IMG/VR virus record: IMGVR_UViG_3300032236_000195
Coordinates: 1-64,000 of that record
Direction: 5' to 3' (one strand)
DNA from: a virus
Length of the DNA: 64,000 nt
Positions 43,215 through 51,554 of the stretch are shown here, piece by piece (position 1 is the first letter of the stretch; the number at the start of each line of letters is the position of its first letter). The position numbers and the translations under genes are program-made. The notes under the pieces were generated by a model. That model made no database searches. It was given only the letters and a program-made list of their open reading frames with translations, and was not told where the DNA came from.

Positions 43215-45104
43215 TTAACACTCCCCGTAGCTGTTTGCAACCTTTGCTTCGCAGGTAATCGGCAAATCTTTGCCCCAGTCCGGGGGAGTGGACATGCACT
43301 CCATGATATACGCGAGCGCCTCGTCCTTCTCGGCCTCTGGTACTACGCACACCGCCGCGTCATGCACAGTAAGCACGACACGATAGCGACGTTGAATAGC
43401 GAGCATCTGTTCGCCCACGACTATTCTTGCCAACGCTTGCACCACGTTCTCGACTATCGATCCACCCCACAGTGGGATCTCCCCTCGACGTGACTTGTAG
43501 ACATAGTGCGTCTTGCCCTCGTCCGTTTTTTTATTTAATTCTGGGTAACGAATGTACAACCCGTTGGGTAACCTGATGCCAGTTCTATCGACCTTGACCA
43601 CGCCATGCTCGCCATAGTCGAACGGCGAACTCTCATCTGACCACGTGTACAGACCTTCAAGCATCTTGTCGCCCTCGCGCCATAGGTCAACGATTTTCTT
43701 GTTCTTGTCCCGATAGATCTTGACGATGCGTTTGGATTCCTCGTCGTTGATCTTGACGCTGATGGGTTGTGCCGTGGCTAATGTGTGTTGCAGCTTTAGT
43801 GCGCCTGTACCATAGCCAAGACCTAGGATGCAGGTCTTACCAACAAACCGCTCCTCGGGGTTGGCCTTGGTGATTGGCATGTTGTAGACCTCGCTTGCGA
43901 AGATCGAGTACACATCCTCGCCCTTGGCGAATTGTTTTACTACATCATTCTGACCAGCCAGCCACGCAAGTATCCGCGCCTCAATCTGAGAAGAGTCACA
44001 GTTGACCACCACATGGTCATCGGGCGGACAGATAGCGTTCTTGAGCGTCTTCTTCTTTTTATCTCTTGACGGAAGGTTCTGGAAGTTTACCTTGTCCGTA
44101 CCCGACCATCGGCCTGTATGCGCCCCGTAGTATTTCAGAGGGATGGGGATGCGACCTCGGTTACGTTTGCCAACGTCAATGAATCTCTCAATCCTTGTCT
44201 CTTCAAGGGTAGACTTGGTTTCGAGCCTGACCGAGCACAACATCTGAACGTCCTCGCTCTCGTGCTCAAGTAGTGCAAGGAAACCCTCGTCCTTTTTAGC
44301 CAACGCATAGGTAGGCTTGCCCGTCGTTGGGCTTATCTTCATTGGCGGGTCGATGCCAAACATTGTCTTGAGGATTTCCGCGAACTGCTTGTTGCTATGC
44401 AACTTCTTCGGAACTTCCTTGTAATCGATTAACGTATCGTGTCCCCCAAGTGCAGCGTACACCTTGCCATACATGATGACTCTCTCATACGTGATCTCGG
44501 TCAATCTTTGCCCAAGCATCGCGTCATCCACGGTCAGCACAGGCTCCGTGAACATGCGGATCGTCATGTCAATCAGATCTAATTCTGATTGAGGAAAGTC
44601 TTTGGATAACTGACCCCACAGTTTGTAGGTCAGGTCTACGTCGTTCACGCAGTACCGCCCGTATTGTTCAAGTTCTTCTTTGGTGAAGTTTAGCCTACGC
44701 TTGCCCTCGGCAGCGACAACCTCGTCACCCTTGACCCCGATCCCATAGCGCAACGCTAGTGAGGCAAGCGAACCCCCAACGTCCACTCCGTGGATCGCCC
44801 GCGCCATGCACAACGTATCGCGCAACGCCTTGGGTTTTATGCCGTATACCCAACTGAGGATCGCGCCATCGAACAACATGTTGTGGCACAGGACTTCACT
44901 ATCGTCCCACGGTAGGGTGGATAGATATTTAGCGATCTCGTCCTTGGTTCCCGTGACCCATCGGGCCTCCCCCCCGTCAAACTTGACACCGACGCCAATT
45001 ACCTCAAAGCGTTTGTCGCGTATGTATTCCTCTGTTGTTTGGTGTTTGAACCCGAGTTTAATTTTCGAGTCGTAGAATGTCTCAAAGTCTAAAGTTATAA
45101 ACAT
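43215..45104 (-). CDS. Family A DNA polymerase with 3'-5' exonuclease (629 aa)
   Basis: ATG 45104 chosen because the upstream in-frame extension encodes a terminator. Exonuclease motifs: LDFETFYD (D6, E8), CHNMLFDGA and YCVNDVDLTYKLW. Polymerase: motif A VVNCDSSQIEARI (D370), motif B RFVGKTCILGLGYG (K423), motif C LTVHDAAVCV (H581, D582). In motif C the usual Glu after Asp is Ala, as seen in some phage polymerases. It is the replicative polymerase of this phage. It follows a terminator, so its expression may depend on read-through or a local promoter. Confidence 0.9.
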   Translation of the reverse strand: MFITLDFETFYDSKIKLGFKHQTTEEYIRDKRFEVIGVGVKFDGGEARWVTGTKDEIAKYLSTLPWDDSEVLCHNMLFDGAILSWVYGIKPKALRDTLCMARAIHGVDVGGSLASLALRYGIGVKGDEVVAAEGKRRLNFTKEELEQYGRYCVNDVDLTYKLWGQLSKDFPQSELDLIDMTIRMFTEPVLTVDDAMLGQRLTEITYERVIMYGKVYAALGGHDTLIDYKEVPKKLHSNKQFAEILKTMFGIDPPMKISPTTGKPTYALAKKDEGFLALLEHESEDVQMLCSVRLETKSTLEETRIERFIDVGKRNRGRIPIPLKYYGAHTGRWSGTDKVNFQNLPSRDKKKKTLKNAICPPDDHVVVNCDSSQIEARILAWLAGQNDVVKQFAKGEDVYSIFASEVYNMPITKANPEERFVGKTCILGLGYGTGALKLQHTLATAQPISVKINDEESKRIVKIYRDKNKKIVDLWREGDKMLEGLYTWSDESSPFDYGEHGVVKVDRTGIRLPNGLYIRYPELNKKTDEGKTHYVYKSRRGEIPLWGGSIVENVVQALARIVVGEQMLAIQRRYRVVLTVHDAAVCVVPEAEKDEALAYIMECMSTPPDWGKDLPITCEAKVANSYGEC

Positions 45105-45127
45105 TAGATAGCGGCTAGTACAGTCAC

Positions 45128-45159
45128 AAAAAAGGGGAGTACGGCAGAACCGCACCCCC
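45128..45159 (-). terminator. Rho-independent terminator on minus strand
   Basis: On the minus strand, G-rich arm, short TTCTG loop, complementary arm with one bulge and a T6 run. It lies between DUF3310 (stop at 45167) and the DNA polymerase start (45104). Confidence 0.8.
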
Positions 45160-45166
45160 CGGTCGA

Positions 45167-45661
45167 TTAAACTAGTTCGCGTCCGTCTACGTGATTACTG
45201 ATCGCTCGATCAAGATACCAACGGGCCTTCTCCAGATCTTGGAGTTTATTCCCTTTGTACTCCGCGCGAGTGACGTACTTCACTACGTTACCCAAGTTGT
45301 AATCTAGTCCCTTCGCCTCGATAAAGTCGATGGTCTCGATCCCGCCAACCTTGTAGTGCGGCGGGTGATTAACTTGTTCTTGCGGTAAATTCTCGCGCAA
45401 AAACGCCGGGATAAATGTAGATTGAATTTGAATAGGTGGCAGGTCAGGTGGAGGTGGAACGATAAACGTCGTTGGAGCCTTCTCGTTTGCCGCTTCCTCA
45501 ATCGATGCTTTCGGAATGAGCGCACGCGCCTTGCTACGCAGGATATACGCGTAAGGCTTTTTGATTTTTAACTTCTTGGTGAAGTCTTCCACAGACATGA
45601 ACGGTTCTGCACTAAGCAGTTTAACTGCGCGATCTAGTTTACTTACTGTCTTGGTAGCCAC
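45167..45661 (-). CDS. DUF3310 protein with N-terminal extension (164 aa)
   Basis: GTG 45661 chosen: it lies just after the upstream stop and follows AGGGGAA. C-terminal residues about 100-160 match DUF3310: VNHPPHYKVGGIETIDFIEA, NLGNVVKYVTRAEYKGNKLQ, DLEKARWYLDRAI. The family is often called a nucleotide kinase in phages without strong proof. The N-terminal part (SVEDFTKKLKIKKPYAYILR) looks like a small HTH domain joined by a Pro-rich linker. It is located with the polymerase, suggesting a link to nucleotide or DNA metabolism. Confidence 0.75.
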   Translation of the reverse strand: MATKTVSKLDRAVKLLSAEPFMSVEDFTKKLKIKKPYAYILRSKARALIPKASIEEAANEKAPTTFIVPPPPDLPPIQIQSTFIPAFLRENLPQEQVNHPPHYKVGGIETIDFIEAKGLDYNLGNVVKYVTRAEYKGNKLQDLEKARWYLDRAISNHVDGRELV

Positions 45662-45662
45662 T

Positions 45663-45857
45663 TTATTCCCCTTCTGGAATGGGCGATTTAACGGACACAA
45701 TACCTTTGCCGGTACGTGCTTCTAACATGGAATCTGCTAACTCAAACGCAATGAGGGCAACATGATCTCGTCGAGAGACGTTTTTTGACGCTACTAAACC
45801 TAACATAGCCAACCCCGCATATAGATCTCGCAGAGACTCCAATTCTTTGTCATCCAT
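45663..45857 (-). CDS. Conserved small phage protein (64 aa)
   Basis: ATG 45857. The core LRDLYAGLAMLGLVASKNVS, then ALIAFELADSMLEARTG, is a short helical family frequent in phages (RDxxAxxAMxGLL pattern) with unknown role. It overlaps the VRR-NUC gene by 8 bp and is soluble. Confidence 0.65.
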   Translation of the reverse strand: MDDKELESLRDLYAGLAMLGLVASKNVSRRDHVALIAFELADSMLEARTGKGIVSVKSPIPEGE

Positions 45858-46158
45858 TACTTAACTCCTTCAACTCTCTAATTAGGTCTTTAAGGTAGAA
45901 GAGACTTTTGATCTCGTCGTTTACTACGATGGCACATCCACCGCTATCAACTATCTGCTTGAGGTTTTTAGTCTGCAAAGCAGTGGGTTTGTTTCCGTTT
46001 GCTTTTGCTTCTATCCCTAAAAAATAACCATGAACACAACACAAGAAGTCCGGTACACCTGAGTTACCGTACCCTGTACCTATTGGCATCGCGTAGTAGA
46101 TTTTCTCTTCTTGGAGAATTTCTTTTATCTTGGCTTTAACTTTCGCTTCGGGTGTCAC
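45850..46158 (-). CDS. VRR-NUC nuclease domain protein (102 aa)
   Basis: GTG start at 46158. The VRR-NUC pattern is clear: AMPIGTGYGNSGVPDFLCCV (D37), YFLGIEAKANGNKPTALQ (E50, K52, Q62). This PD-(D/E)XK subgroup acts on branched or flapped DNA, for example in FAN1 and phage stand-alone forms. It is probably a structure-specific nuclease of the replication/recombination module. Confidence 0.8.
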   Translation of the reverse strand: MTPEAKVKAKIKEILQEEKIYYAMPIGTGYGNSGVPDFLCCVHGYFLGIEAKANGNKPTALQTKNLKQIVDSGGCAIVVNDEIKSLFYLKDLIRELKELSNG

Positions 46159-46543
46159 CTTTCATTTCCTCTAAGTCTGACCTTGGTATAACAATACAAA
46201 AATAAGAATCCGACGCTTGCCAGCCAATGTCGTGTAAGTCTAATGGGCCATGATTCACATACAGTTCAGCCTTCAGAAGTTCTATATCTCTAACGATGAA
46301 TTGATAGCTGGCAAGAATCATAGCCATCCGCATCTTGATTGAATCGGGTAGTGTTTCGTCCGTGTAAGTTCGTGTGAAATTGTCACCCACATGCACCGTG
46401 TAAATTCCGTCCTCACGGTGCAGTGGAACCCTAATTAAAGTCCAGTTGGTTGAATGCACAACTGGACTAAGACCGTTAAATCTTACTGCCATGTAGACTT
46501 TGATAGTGAAGTCATTCAAAGACCAACCGGAACCATCATCCAT
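46136..46543 (-). CDS. Unknown protein (135 aa)
   Basis: ATG 46543, overlapping the end of the 317-aa gene by 28 bp. The sequence is beta-rich in the first half (FTIKVYMAVRFNGLSP, then WTLIRVPLHREDGIYTVHVG) with a helix SIKMRMAMILASYQFIVRDI in the middle. No catalytic pattern recognised. Position between the 317-aa gene and VRR-NUC suggests an early function; otherwise unknown. Confidence 0.5.
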   Translation of the reverse strand: MDDGSGWSLNDFTIKVYMAVRFNGLSPVVHSTNWTLIRVPLHREDGIYTVHVGDNFTRTYTDETLPDSIKMRMAMILASYQFIVRDIELLKAELYVNHGPLDLHDIGWQASDSYFCIVIPRSDLEEMKGDTRSES

Positions 46544-47469
46544 TGTTCGTGATACTCCGTGACGCTTGTTGGATAGTAAAGAGCGACATCTAAGTTAGAG
46601 TCGTACATGTCAGCCCTAGGCATAAACGGCGTGATCATCTGGTTACTTTTCCCCTCGTAAGCAACTTTTGCCATAGTTAAGATAGGAACCAAGTCCGTGA
46701 ATTCTCTATAGAGAGTTTCTTGGGTGACGCGACGGAACGATTGCACGATCTCGATCTGATACGGATCGCTACCGTTCTTAACTCGCTTGGCCTTACCCAC
46801 CATGCAGTGTCCACGCTTATCTGCCGCGATAAGATAGAACGGGTTCTCAAACATCCTCGTGATCTCTTTGTTCCTCTCAACCAGATTAGAATCGATCTCG
46901 TTGTATTTGTCAAGCGCAGTTTGACATTTAGTTCGGTCTACAAACAACGGCGCTCCGAGAAGAACAGCCTTTAACAGTTGATGGATCTCGTCACCGTCAA
47001 ACGGATCTGTAGATTTCCAGATCTTACCGAAGTGACCTTCTGCTTGACTCTTCAACCCGTCCACCGCTCGCCTGAGTTTGAAGACCGTTAGATCGGGTTT
47101 GATCGCATTACTCTTTTTCAGCGCACCCATCAGTGAAGATAGTTTGTGGCTAGTCCACGTGCAACGATGCTCATCAGATTTGCCACGTTCTTTACTCGCA
47201 TGAGGTGTGTAGTACGCATAGTGCGTTTTACCTTCCTCTTCCCACGCATACACGTGACCCTGCGCGAATCCATTCTTATCGACTAGATGGAAACTGTTGC
47301 ATTGATCTTCTGCGCCAACACGATGGTAGGCGCGTTTGTGATCCAACACCATCAAACCATAGTGATGATTTAACTCACGGATGAGTGGTAACACCATCGT
47401 GTCGTTGGTGAGTGCGGTGATGAGCGAGTCTGTAGCGAACTCGCCATAAATTAATTTATTAATAGACAT
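46516..47469 (-). CDS. Unknown protein downstream of the VWA gene (317 aa)
   Basis: ATG 47469 with AGGAA upstream. I do not recognise a domain. Residues about 20-60 contain a His-rich stretch (LIRELNHHYGLMVLDHKRAY), 90-130 a basic helix, and 160-215 a helical region before a beta-rich segment (YLIAADKRGHCMVGKAKRVK). It is 21 bp downstream of the VWA-metallopeptidase gene in the same direction, so it may be a fourth member or a client of that module. Confidence 0.55.
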   Translation of the reverse strand: MSINKLIYGEFATDSLITALTNDTMVLPLIRELNHHYGLMVLDHKRAYHRVGAEDQCNSFHLVDKNGFAQGHVYAWEEEGKTHYAYYTPHASKERGKSDEHRCTWTSHKLSSLMGALKKSNAIKPDLTVFKLRRAVDGLKSQAEGHFGKIWKSTDPFDGDEIHQLLKAVLLGAPLFVDRTKCQTALDKYNEIDSNLVERNKEITRMFENPFYLIAADKRGHCMVGKAKRVKNGSDPYQIEIVQSFRRVTQETLYREFTDLVPILTMAKVAYEGKSNQMITPFMPRADMYDSNLDVALYYPTSVTEYHEQWMMVPVGL

Positions 47470-47490
47470 GTTGATTTCCTTCCTACCTTG

Positions 47491-48798
47491 TTAATCGTTG
47501 TTGATCATTACTTTCTTGCCCACCGGGGGGTGGAACGATGTATTCTCCGTCACCATCCAAAGAGTTGGCGGGATCACATCCCACACAAACGAAGACTCTA
47601 CGTAGCCATCTGTGAAAACAATCACACAGTCTGCGTTGATTCTTTCTTTGCCGATGTAGTCACTAACACACCCTACTCGAGTACCGCCGCCACCCACAGG
47701 CTTGAGCATCTTCGCCAATCCCATGTAGTTGCCCTCAAAGATCTGCTCGCCATGCACGTGCGTGTCCCACCACAGAACGCGAACCCGCTCCGGTTCACAC
47801 AAGTCACAAATAGATGCCAGTTCTGTTGCGAACCCCGTAAGAATGTCACCGCTGATAGATCCCGACGTATCGATGGCGACCACAACCTCACCCACGGTCT
47901 CGTTCTCGATGCTCGGCAAATAAAGATCATTGACCAACTGACGCTTGTTCAGCCGACGCCACGTGAATTCGTCCTTGCCACGGATCGATGATGAAACGAT
48001 GTCGCGCAGTGCGTCCTTCCAATCTACCTTTGGTGTAAGAAGATCACTGATAGCGCGTGGGATATTGCCACCCATCCGCCCAGCTAACATTCCACCCTCA
48101 CGTAGAGCCTTATCGATGGCGTCACCCATCTTCTTCACATCTTCGGGAGACATACCCTCGACCAACTTCTCAAAGTCATGCTCATCGAACCCACCGTCAG
48201 GGATCTCCTTCAACTCATTACCATTGATTTTTATTTTTCCTGACCCTTCGCCCTGACCATCTTCCGGCTCATCCCCTGAGCCACCGCCCGGAGCGGGATT
48301 CCCCTCGTCGCATGGCTTATCTCCCTTTCCACGTGGGGGTGGAGTGGGATTCTGCTTCTTCAAGTAATCCCATACCTGACGCATAGACCAGTCGTGGAAC
48401 ATCGAGTCATACAACGCACCGTCGGGCAACTCCACGATACGTTCCGACGTCGTACCGATTGTTCCAGTGATGTTATAGATGATGTCATTCACAACTAGAT
48501 CTGCTGCCACGTTCGCCAACTTCGCGTTCTCCTTGAAGAACTCGATGTGACGTGGCAACTGCTTGAGTGCTACGTGCAGGTTCTCGTGCAGGATCAAGCC
48601 CCGACGCTTTGCAGGGTTGGTGATCTTCTCTAAGAATTGGCGGCAATACTTTTTATTGACACCATCGGTGTACGCGGTGAAGTTACCATCCTCGACCGCG
48701 CTCTCTCCCATCAGCATGACACCTGCGTACAGTGCAGTCTGTGGGTGCTTCATCAGCGCGATGTGCGCTTGCTTCAACAAAGTCTCTTGACTAGACAT
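47491..48798 (-). CDS. VWA domain / metallopeptidase-like protein (435 aa)
   Basis: ATG 48798 behind AGAGGA. N-terminal half: metallopeptidase-like LILHENLHVAL with H71, E72 and H75, then ANVAADLVVND, as in the DUF2201/VWA-associated metallopeptidase family. Residues 150-185 are Pro/Gly/Glu-rich linker. C-terminal half: VWA-like domain with a MIDAS motif VVVAIDTSGSISGD (D310, S312, S314) and CVIVFTDGYVES. Such proteins partner with MoxR AAA+ ATPases; here the MoxR gene is immediately upstream. It may act as metal-dependent adaptor for the ATPase. Confidence 0.8.
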   Translation of the reverse strand: MSSQETLLKQAHIALMKHPQTALYAGVMLMGESAVEDGNFTAYTDGVNKKYCRQFLEKITNPAKRRGLILHENLHVALKQLPRHIEFFKENAKLANVAADLVVNDIIYNITGTIGTTSERIVELPDGALYDSMFHDWSMRQVWDYLKKQNPTPPPRGKGDKPCDEGNPAPGGGSGDEPEDGQGEGSGKIKINGNELKEIPDGGFDEHDFEKLVEGMSPEDVKKMGDAIDKALREGGMLAGRMGGNIPRAISDLLTPKVDWKDALRDIVSSSIRGKDEFTWRRLNKRQLVNDLYLPSIENETVGEVVVAIDTSGSISGDILTGFATELASICDLCEPERVRVLWWDTHVHGEQIFEGNYMGLAKMLKPVGGGGTRVGCVSDYIGKERINADCVIVFTDGYVESSFVWDVIPPTLWMVTENTSFHPPVGKKVMINND

Positions 48799-48854
48799 AC
48801 TATCCTCTACTTGATTAATTAACTTTCCACCCCACGGTGGACACTAACCCGATC

Positions 48855-48885
48855 GGGATTGAAAAGTACCGTACTTCTCAATCCC
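48855..48885. repeat. 31-bp inverted repeat between MoxR and VWA genes
   Basis: Arms 48855-48869 and 48871-48885 are complementary over 15 bp with one mismatch around a single central base; a palindrome CCCGATCGGG overlaps the left edge. No T tail follows on either strand. Could be an operator or an RNA-processing hairpin setting the MoxR:VWA ratio. Confidence 0.7.
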
Positions 48886-48898
48886 ATCATCGAACCAT

Positions 48899-50011
48899 TC
48901 ACAACAACTCGTGATTGTTCTTCGCCCACTCACCGATCTTCGCGTTGTTACGTGCGAGTTTGATCGCTCGTGGGTTACGCATCATCATGGTGAAGAACAC
49001 CGCTTGAACCTCGGACGAACGAATGCGCTCGACGAACTCCATGAATGAAGATAGTTCATCTTGAGTCGCAAGCATATCGACTGCTTGGAACATCATCATC
49101 AACTGCGCGGCAACGTCATCGGGAACCGGGACACCCTTGGGATCTTTGATAACGTCCTTCACGTCTATGAGATTCTTCTCCATGTCCAAGAACACCATCA
49201 TGTCCTTGGCAGCAGCGATACCGATAGTCCCGGCCATTGCCGCTTGCACGAAGTTTGGCTTCATCTGATCACGCTTACGCACGATCACATCGTTCTTCGT
49301 CAGTGAGCGCGGAGACACAAACGACAACACACCGCTTCCGGGTTTGAAGATGTATGGATTATCTTTTGTATGATCCCCTTCTCTGTACGATTGCAGGCAC
49401 TTCGGGTACATAGAAACCCACGCCCTCGTGACCCGAGAGATACCGTTGGCGCTCGCCCATGTCAACCACTCGTTTACGCTTGGCTTCGCCATCTCCACGA
49501 TAGTCACGCGATTACCTGCGTGAGCGAGCATCGTGTCACCGACACCATCTGACGCATTGTTGGATGTTGCAATAATCCACGATCCATCAGGCAGTGGCTC
49601 GTCACCGACCATACGCTCCAGCAGCATCCGGGTGAAGATCACCTGCAAGAGTTTCGGCGCTTTGTTCAACTCGTCGAGCATGATCACCTTCGGGCGGGGA
49701 TCTTTCAGATTGAACAACGACGCCACGTAATACATCAACTCCTTGGTGACATGATCAGGGATGGTCATGCCAATGTCCGACATGTCCTTGACCGGACAAT
49801 CTACGTAGATATAGTCACGACTATCGTCAGGGAAGTGCTGCCCTGCTTTGCGCCACTTGTCGCCGTTATCTTCAGCGAGCATCTTCAAGAGCGAACTCTT
49901 GCCACAACCCGGCTCGGACAGAACAACGACGGACACCTCGTCGCCAATGATGGGGATGTCGTGACGCAGATCATCAATGGTCACGGTGGAACGGAAATTA
50001 AGTGCAGCCAT
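48899..50011 (-). CDS. MoxR-family AAA+ ATPase (370 aa)
   Basis: ATG 50011 behind AAGGAG. Walker A SEPGCGKSS (K38), Walker B VIMLDELNKAP (D113, E114), sensor-1 WIIATSNNASD, and later VSPRSLTKND with a sensor-2 arginine candidate. The domain layout is that of MoxR/RavA-type ATPases, which remodel client proteins with a VWA partner. The genes on both sides (DUF3150-like and VWA) complete a set I recall from conjugative elements and some large phages. Its job in this phage is unknown. Confidence 0.85.
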   Translation of the reverse strand: MAALNFRSTVTIDDLRHDIPIIGDEVSVVVLSEPGCGKSSLLKMLAEDNGDKWRKAGQHFPDDSRDYIYVDCPVKDMSDIGMTIPDHVTKELMYYVASLFNLKDPRPKVIMLDELNKAPKLLQVIFTRMLLERMVGDEPLPDGSWIIATSNNASDGVGDTMLAHAGNRVTIVEMAKPSVNEWLTWASANGISRVTRAWVSMYPKCLQSYREGDHTKDNPYIFKPGSGVLSFVSPRSLTKNDVIVRKRDQMKPNFVQAAMAGTIGIAAAKDMMVFLDMEKNLIDVKDVIKDPKGVPVPDDVAAQLMMMFQAVDMLATQDELSSFMEFVERIRSSEVQAVFFTMMMRNPRAIKLARNNAKIGEWAKNNHELL

Positions 50012-50053
50012 TTTAAATACTCCTTGGTGATACTAAATTAGACTTGAATAAAC

Positions 50054-50959
50054 TTAAACGCAACTGAACGAACCAAACTTGCCGAGGATATCGTCAATAT
50101 CCCCCTTCACTTGCGAGCGCACCGCGTCAGAGTCACGGATCGTATCGGCAGATACTCCCTTGATCGCATCCTCTAACGCACTGCGCGCCGCTTCCAACTC
50201 TGCGTTACCCGTAAGATTAAAATCTTTGAAGGTCTCGCACATCTCACGCGCTTTCTCCAACGTGGACTCGTAGATCTTGCGCTTGCGGATCTTGGTCTCG
50301 CCTTTCTTATCGACAACCTCCTCCGTGTCGCAACAGTAAGAAATGCTCTTCATCACCTCAATGAACCGATCTTGCTGATCTTGAAGTATCGACGCTACGA
50401 TCTCTTCGGTCTGCTTGCTGTATGTGGCAAACAAATCATCAGCGATGTCCTGCGCGATCTGGCAACGGAAGTCATTCATCGGCACGTCGCTCACGAATAG
50501 ACGCATGTTGAACTTGCCACGAACTACCTCTTTGGTCGGGTAATCGTTACGGTCGAACATGTCGCCCTGCGTGAAAGCCATAGCCGTTACGATGTTGTCG
50601 TACTCCGCTATAAACGATTCCACGTGACCATCGAACGCTAACTTGTGCTCGTCATATTCTTTCTTAAATCGTTCCAACTCAACTTGTGGCAAGTATTGAT
50701 TGCCCTTGTTCCACTCGTAGGTGCGACGCTGAAGCCAGTTATATACGGTCTGGCGATAGTTGGAGATCGCCTTGTGCTTGGGATGATCGGCCAGCAAGTG
50801 CTGAGTGTACCGACCGGCAGCAGCAGATGCATTCTTAGATGAAGTCACCTCCTGACTGACTGCTTTGTTCTGCTTGGTCGCAGACCAGACGTTGATGTCC
50901 ACGCTGACCAACATACCGGACGATGCGAGGCTGATGAGATGCTTTGGTTTGTTCAACAT
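50054..50959 (-). CDS. DUF3150-like helical protein (301 aa)
   Basis: ATG 50959 behind AAGGA. The N-terminus MLVSVDINVWSATKQNKAVS (residues 16-35), then long helices YRQTVYNWLQRRTYEWNKGN and LERFKKEYDEHKLAF, a central conserved-looking RGKFNMRLFVSDVPMNDFRC, and a coiled-coil C-terminus. The pattern and its position upstream of MoxR and VWA fit DUF3150 proteins, which often accompany such pairs. Probably the structural or client-binding third partner. No enzymatic motif. Confidence on the family is moderate. Confidence 0.6.
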   Translation of the reverse strand: MLNKPKHLISLASSGMLVSVDINVWSATKQNKAVSQEVTSSKNASAAAGRYTQHLLADHPKHKAISNYRQTVYNWLQRRTYEWNKGNQYLPQVELERFKKEYDEHKLAFDGHVESFIAEYDNIVTAMAFTQGDMFDRNDYPTKEVVRGKFNMRLFVSDVPMNDFRCQIAQDIADDLFATYSKQTEEIVASILQDQQDRFIEVMKSISYCCDTEEVVDKKGETKIRKRKIYESTLEKAREMCETFKDFNLTGNAELEAARSALEDAIKGVSADTIRDSDAVRSQVKGDIDDILGKFGSFSCV

Positions 50960-50970
50960 GATGTTTCCTT

Positions 50971-50986
50971 TCCACGGGTACGTGGA
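50971..50986 (-). promoter_or_regulatory. Palindrome TCCACGggtaCGTGGA in leader of DUF3150/MoxR operon
   Basis: Six-base arms around four bases, directly before the ribosome site of the DUF3150-like gene. The same 16 bp occurs at 53275-53290, and a close variant at 53932-53947. Likely an operator or RNA leader hairpin. Confidence 0.65.
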
Positions 50987-51052
50987 TCATTAGTTAAAGA
51001 CACAGACTACGAAACAATCCTGACGCGCTGGCAAGTCGCCTTGCCTACTGAC

Positions 51053-51081
51053 AGTATACTACAACTGTACATATGGTACAA
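51053..51081 (-). promoter_or_regulatory. Sigma-70-like promoter for the DUF3150-MoxR-VWA operon
   Basis: On the minus strand: -35 TTGTAC (51081-51076), 17-bp spacer, -10 TATACT (51058-51053). A transcript would start near 51046 and include an about 85-base leader with the palindrome at 50971-50986. Confidence 0.65.
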
Positions 51082-51099
51082 GGGTATTGTGTAACTTTT

Positions 51100-51387
51100 T
51101 TATAGTGTCACTTTCTCCTGTACAACTTCTATGAGATACCCGAGCCTACGGATACAGTCCAACGTGTTGTCCGTCAGCACCGTGTGACCCGCGCACTGCG
51201 CGAAGATCCGAGACCTGTCACAGTCCGGGTAGACCATCCGCGTCCCGTAGACATGTTTGATACGAACCTTGATCGTCTGCTGGTCCTCCATCTTCTCGTC
51301 CCACTTGCGCCATGCGTCACATGTAGGACACCCTGCCTCGTACTCGTCGCACCGCGCACCGAAAATTTCCTCGAAAGTCTCTTCCAT
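51100..51387 (-). CDS. Conserved small phage protein with Cys pair (95 aa)
   Basis: ATG 51387. Residues about 13-25 (CDEYEAGCPTCDAW) may bind zinc. The C-terminal part KVRIKHVYGTRMVYPDCDRS, then FAQCAGHTVLT and RRLGYLIEVVQ, is a family I recall from several phages (YG...IYP.C..A..FA..AG..TLT). Function unknown. It is the last gene of the small-gene operon that begins at 53256. Confidence 0.65.
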   Translation of the reverse strand: MEETFEEIFGARCDEYEAGCPTCDAWRKWDEKMEDQQTIKVRIKHVYGTRMVYPDCDRSRIFAQCAGHTVLTDNTLDCIRRLGYLIEVVQEKVTL

Positions 51388-51389
51388 GA

Positions 51390-51554
51390 TTACTCCTCGT
51401 TTACGTCACGAATAAATTTAACGTCATAGGCGTTGCCGCCCGTACTCATCCCTTGAGCCTCGGCGTATTCAATCGCTTCTTCCTCACTGTCAAACACGCC
51501 ATACACCTGCGTTGGTTCATGTGGAAAGTAATTTATTACGACAAACCTCTCCAT
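51390..51554 (-). CDS. Short protein (54 aa)
   Basis: ATG 51554 overlaps the preceding stop (TGATG), and its stop is 2 bp before the next ATG. MERFVVINYFPHEPTQVYGV, then SEEEAIEYAEAQGM, then YDVKFIRDVNEE: a beta-alpha-beta arrangement typical of very small phage proteins. Unknown function; the tiling supports a real gene. Confidence 0.6.
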   Translation of the reverse strand: MERFVVINYFPHEPTQVYGVFDSEEEAIEYAEAQGMSTGGNAYDVKFIRDVNEE

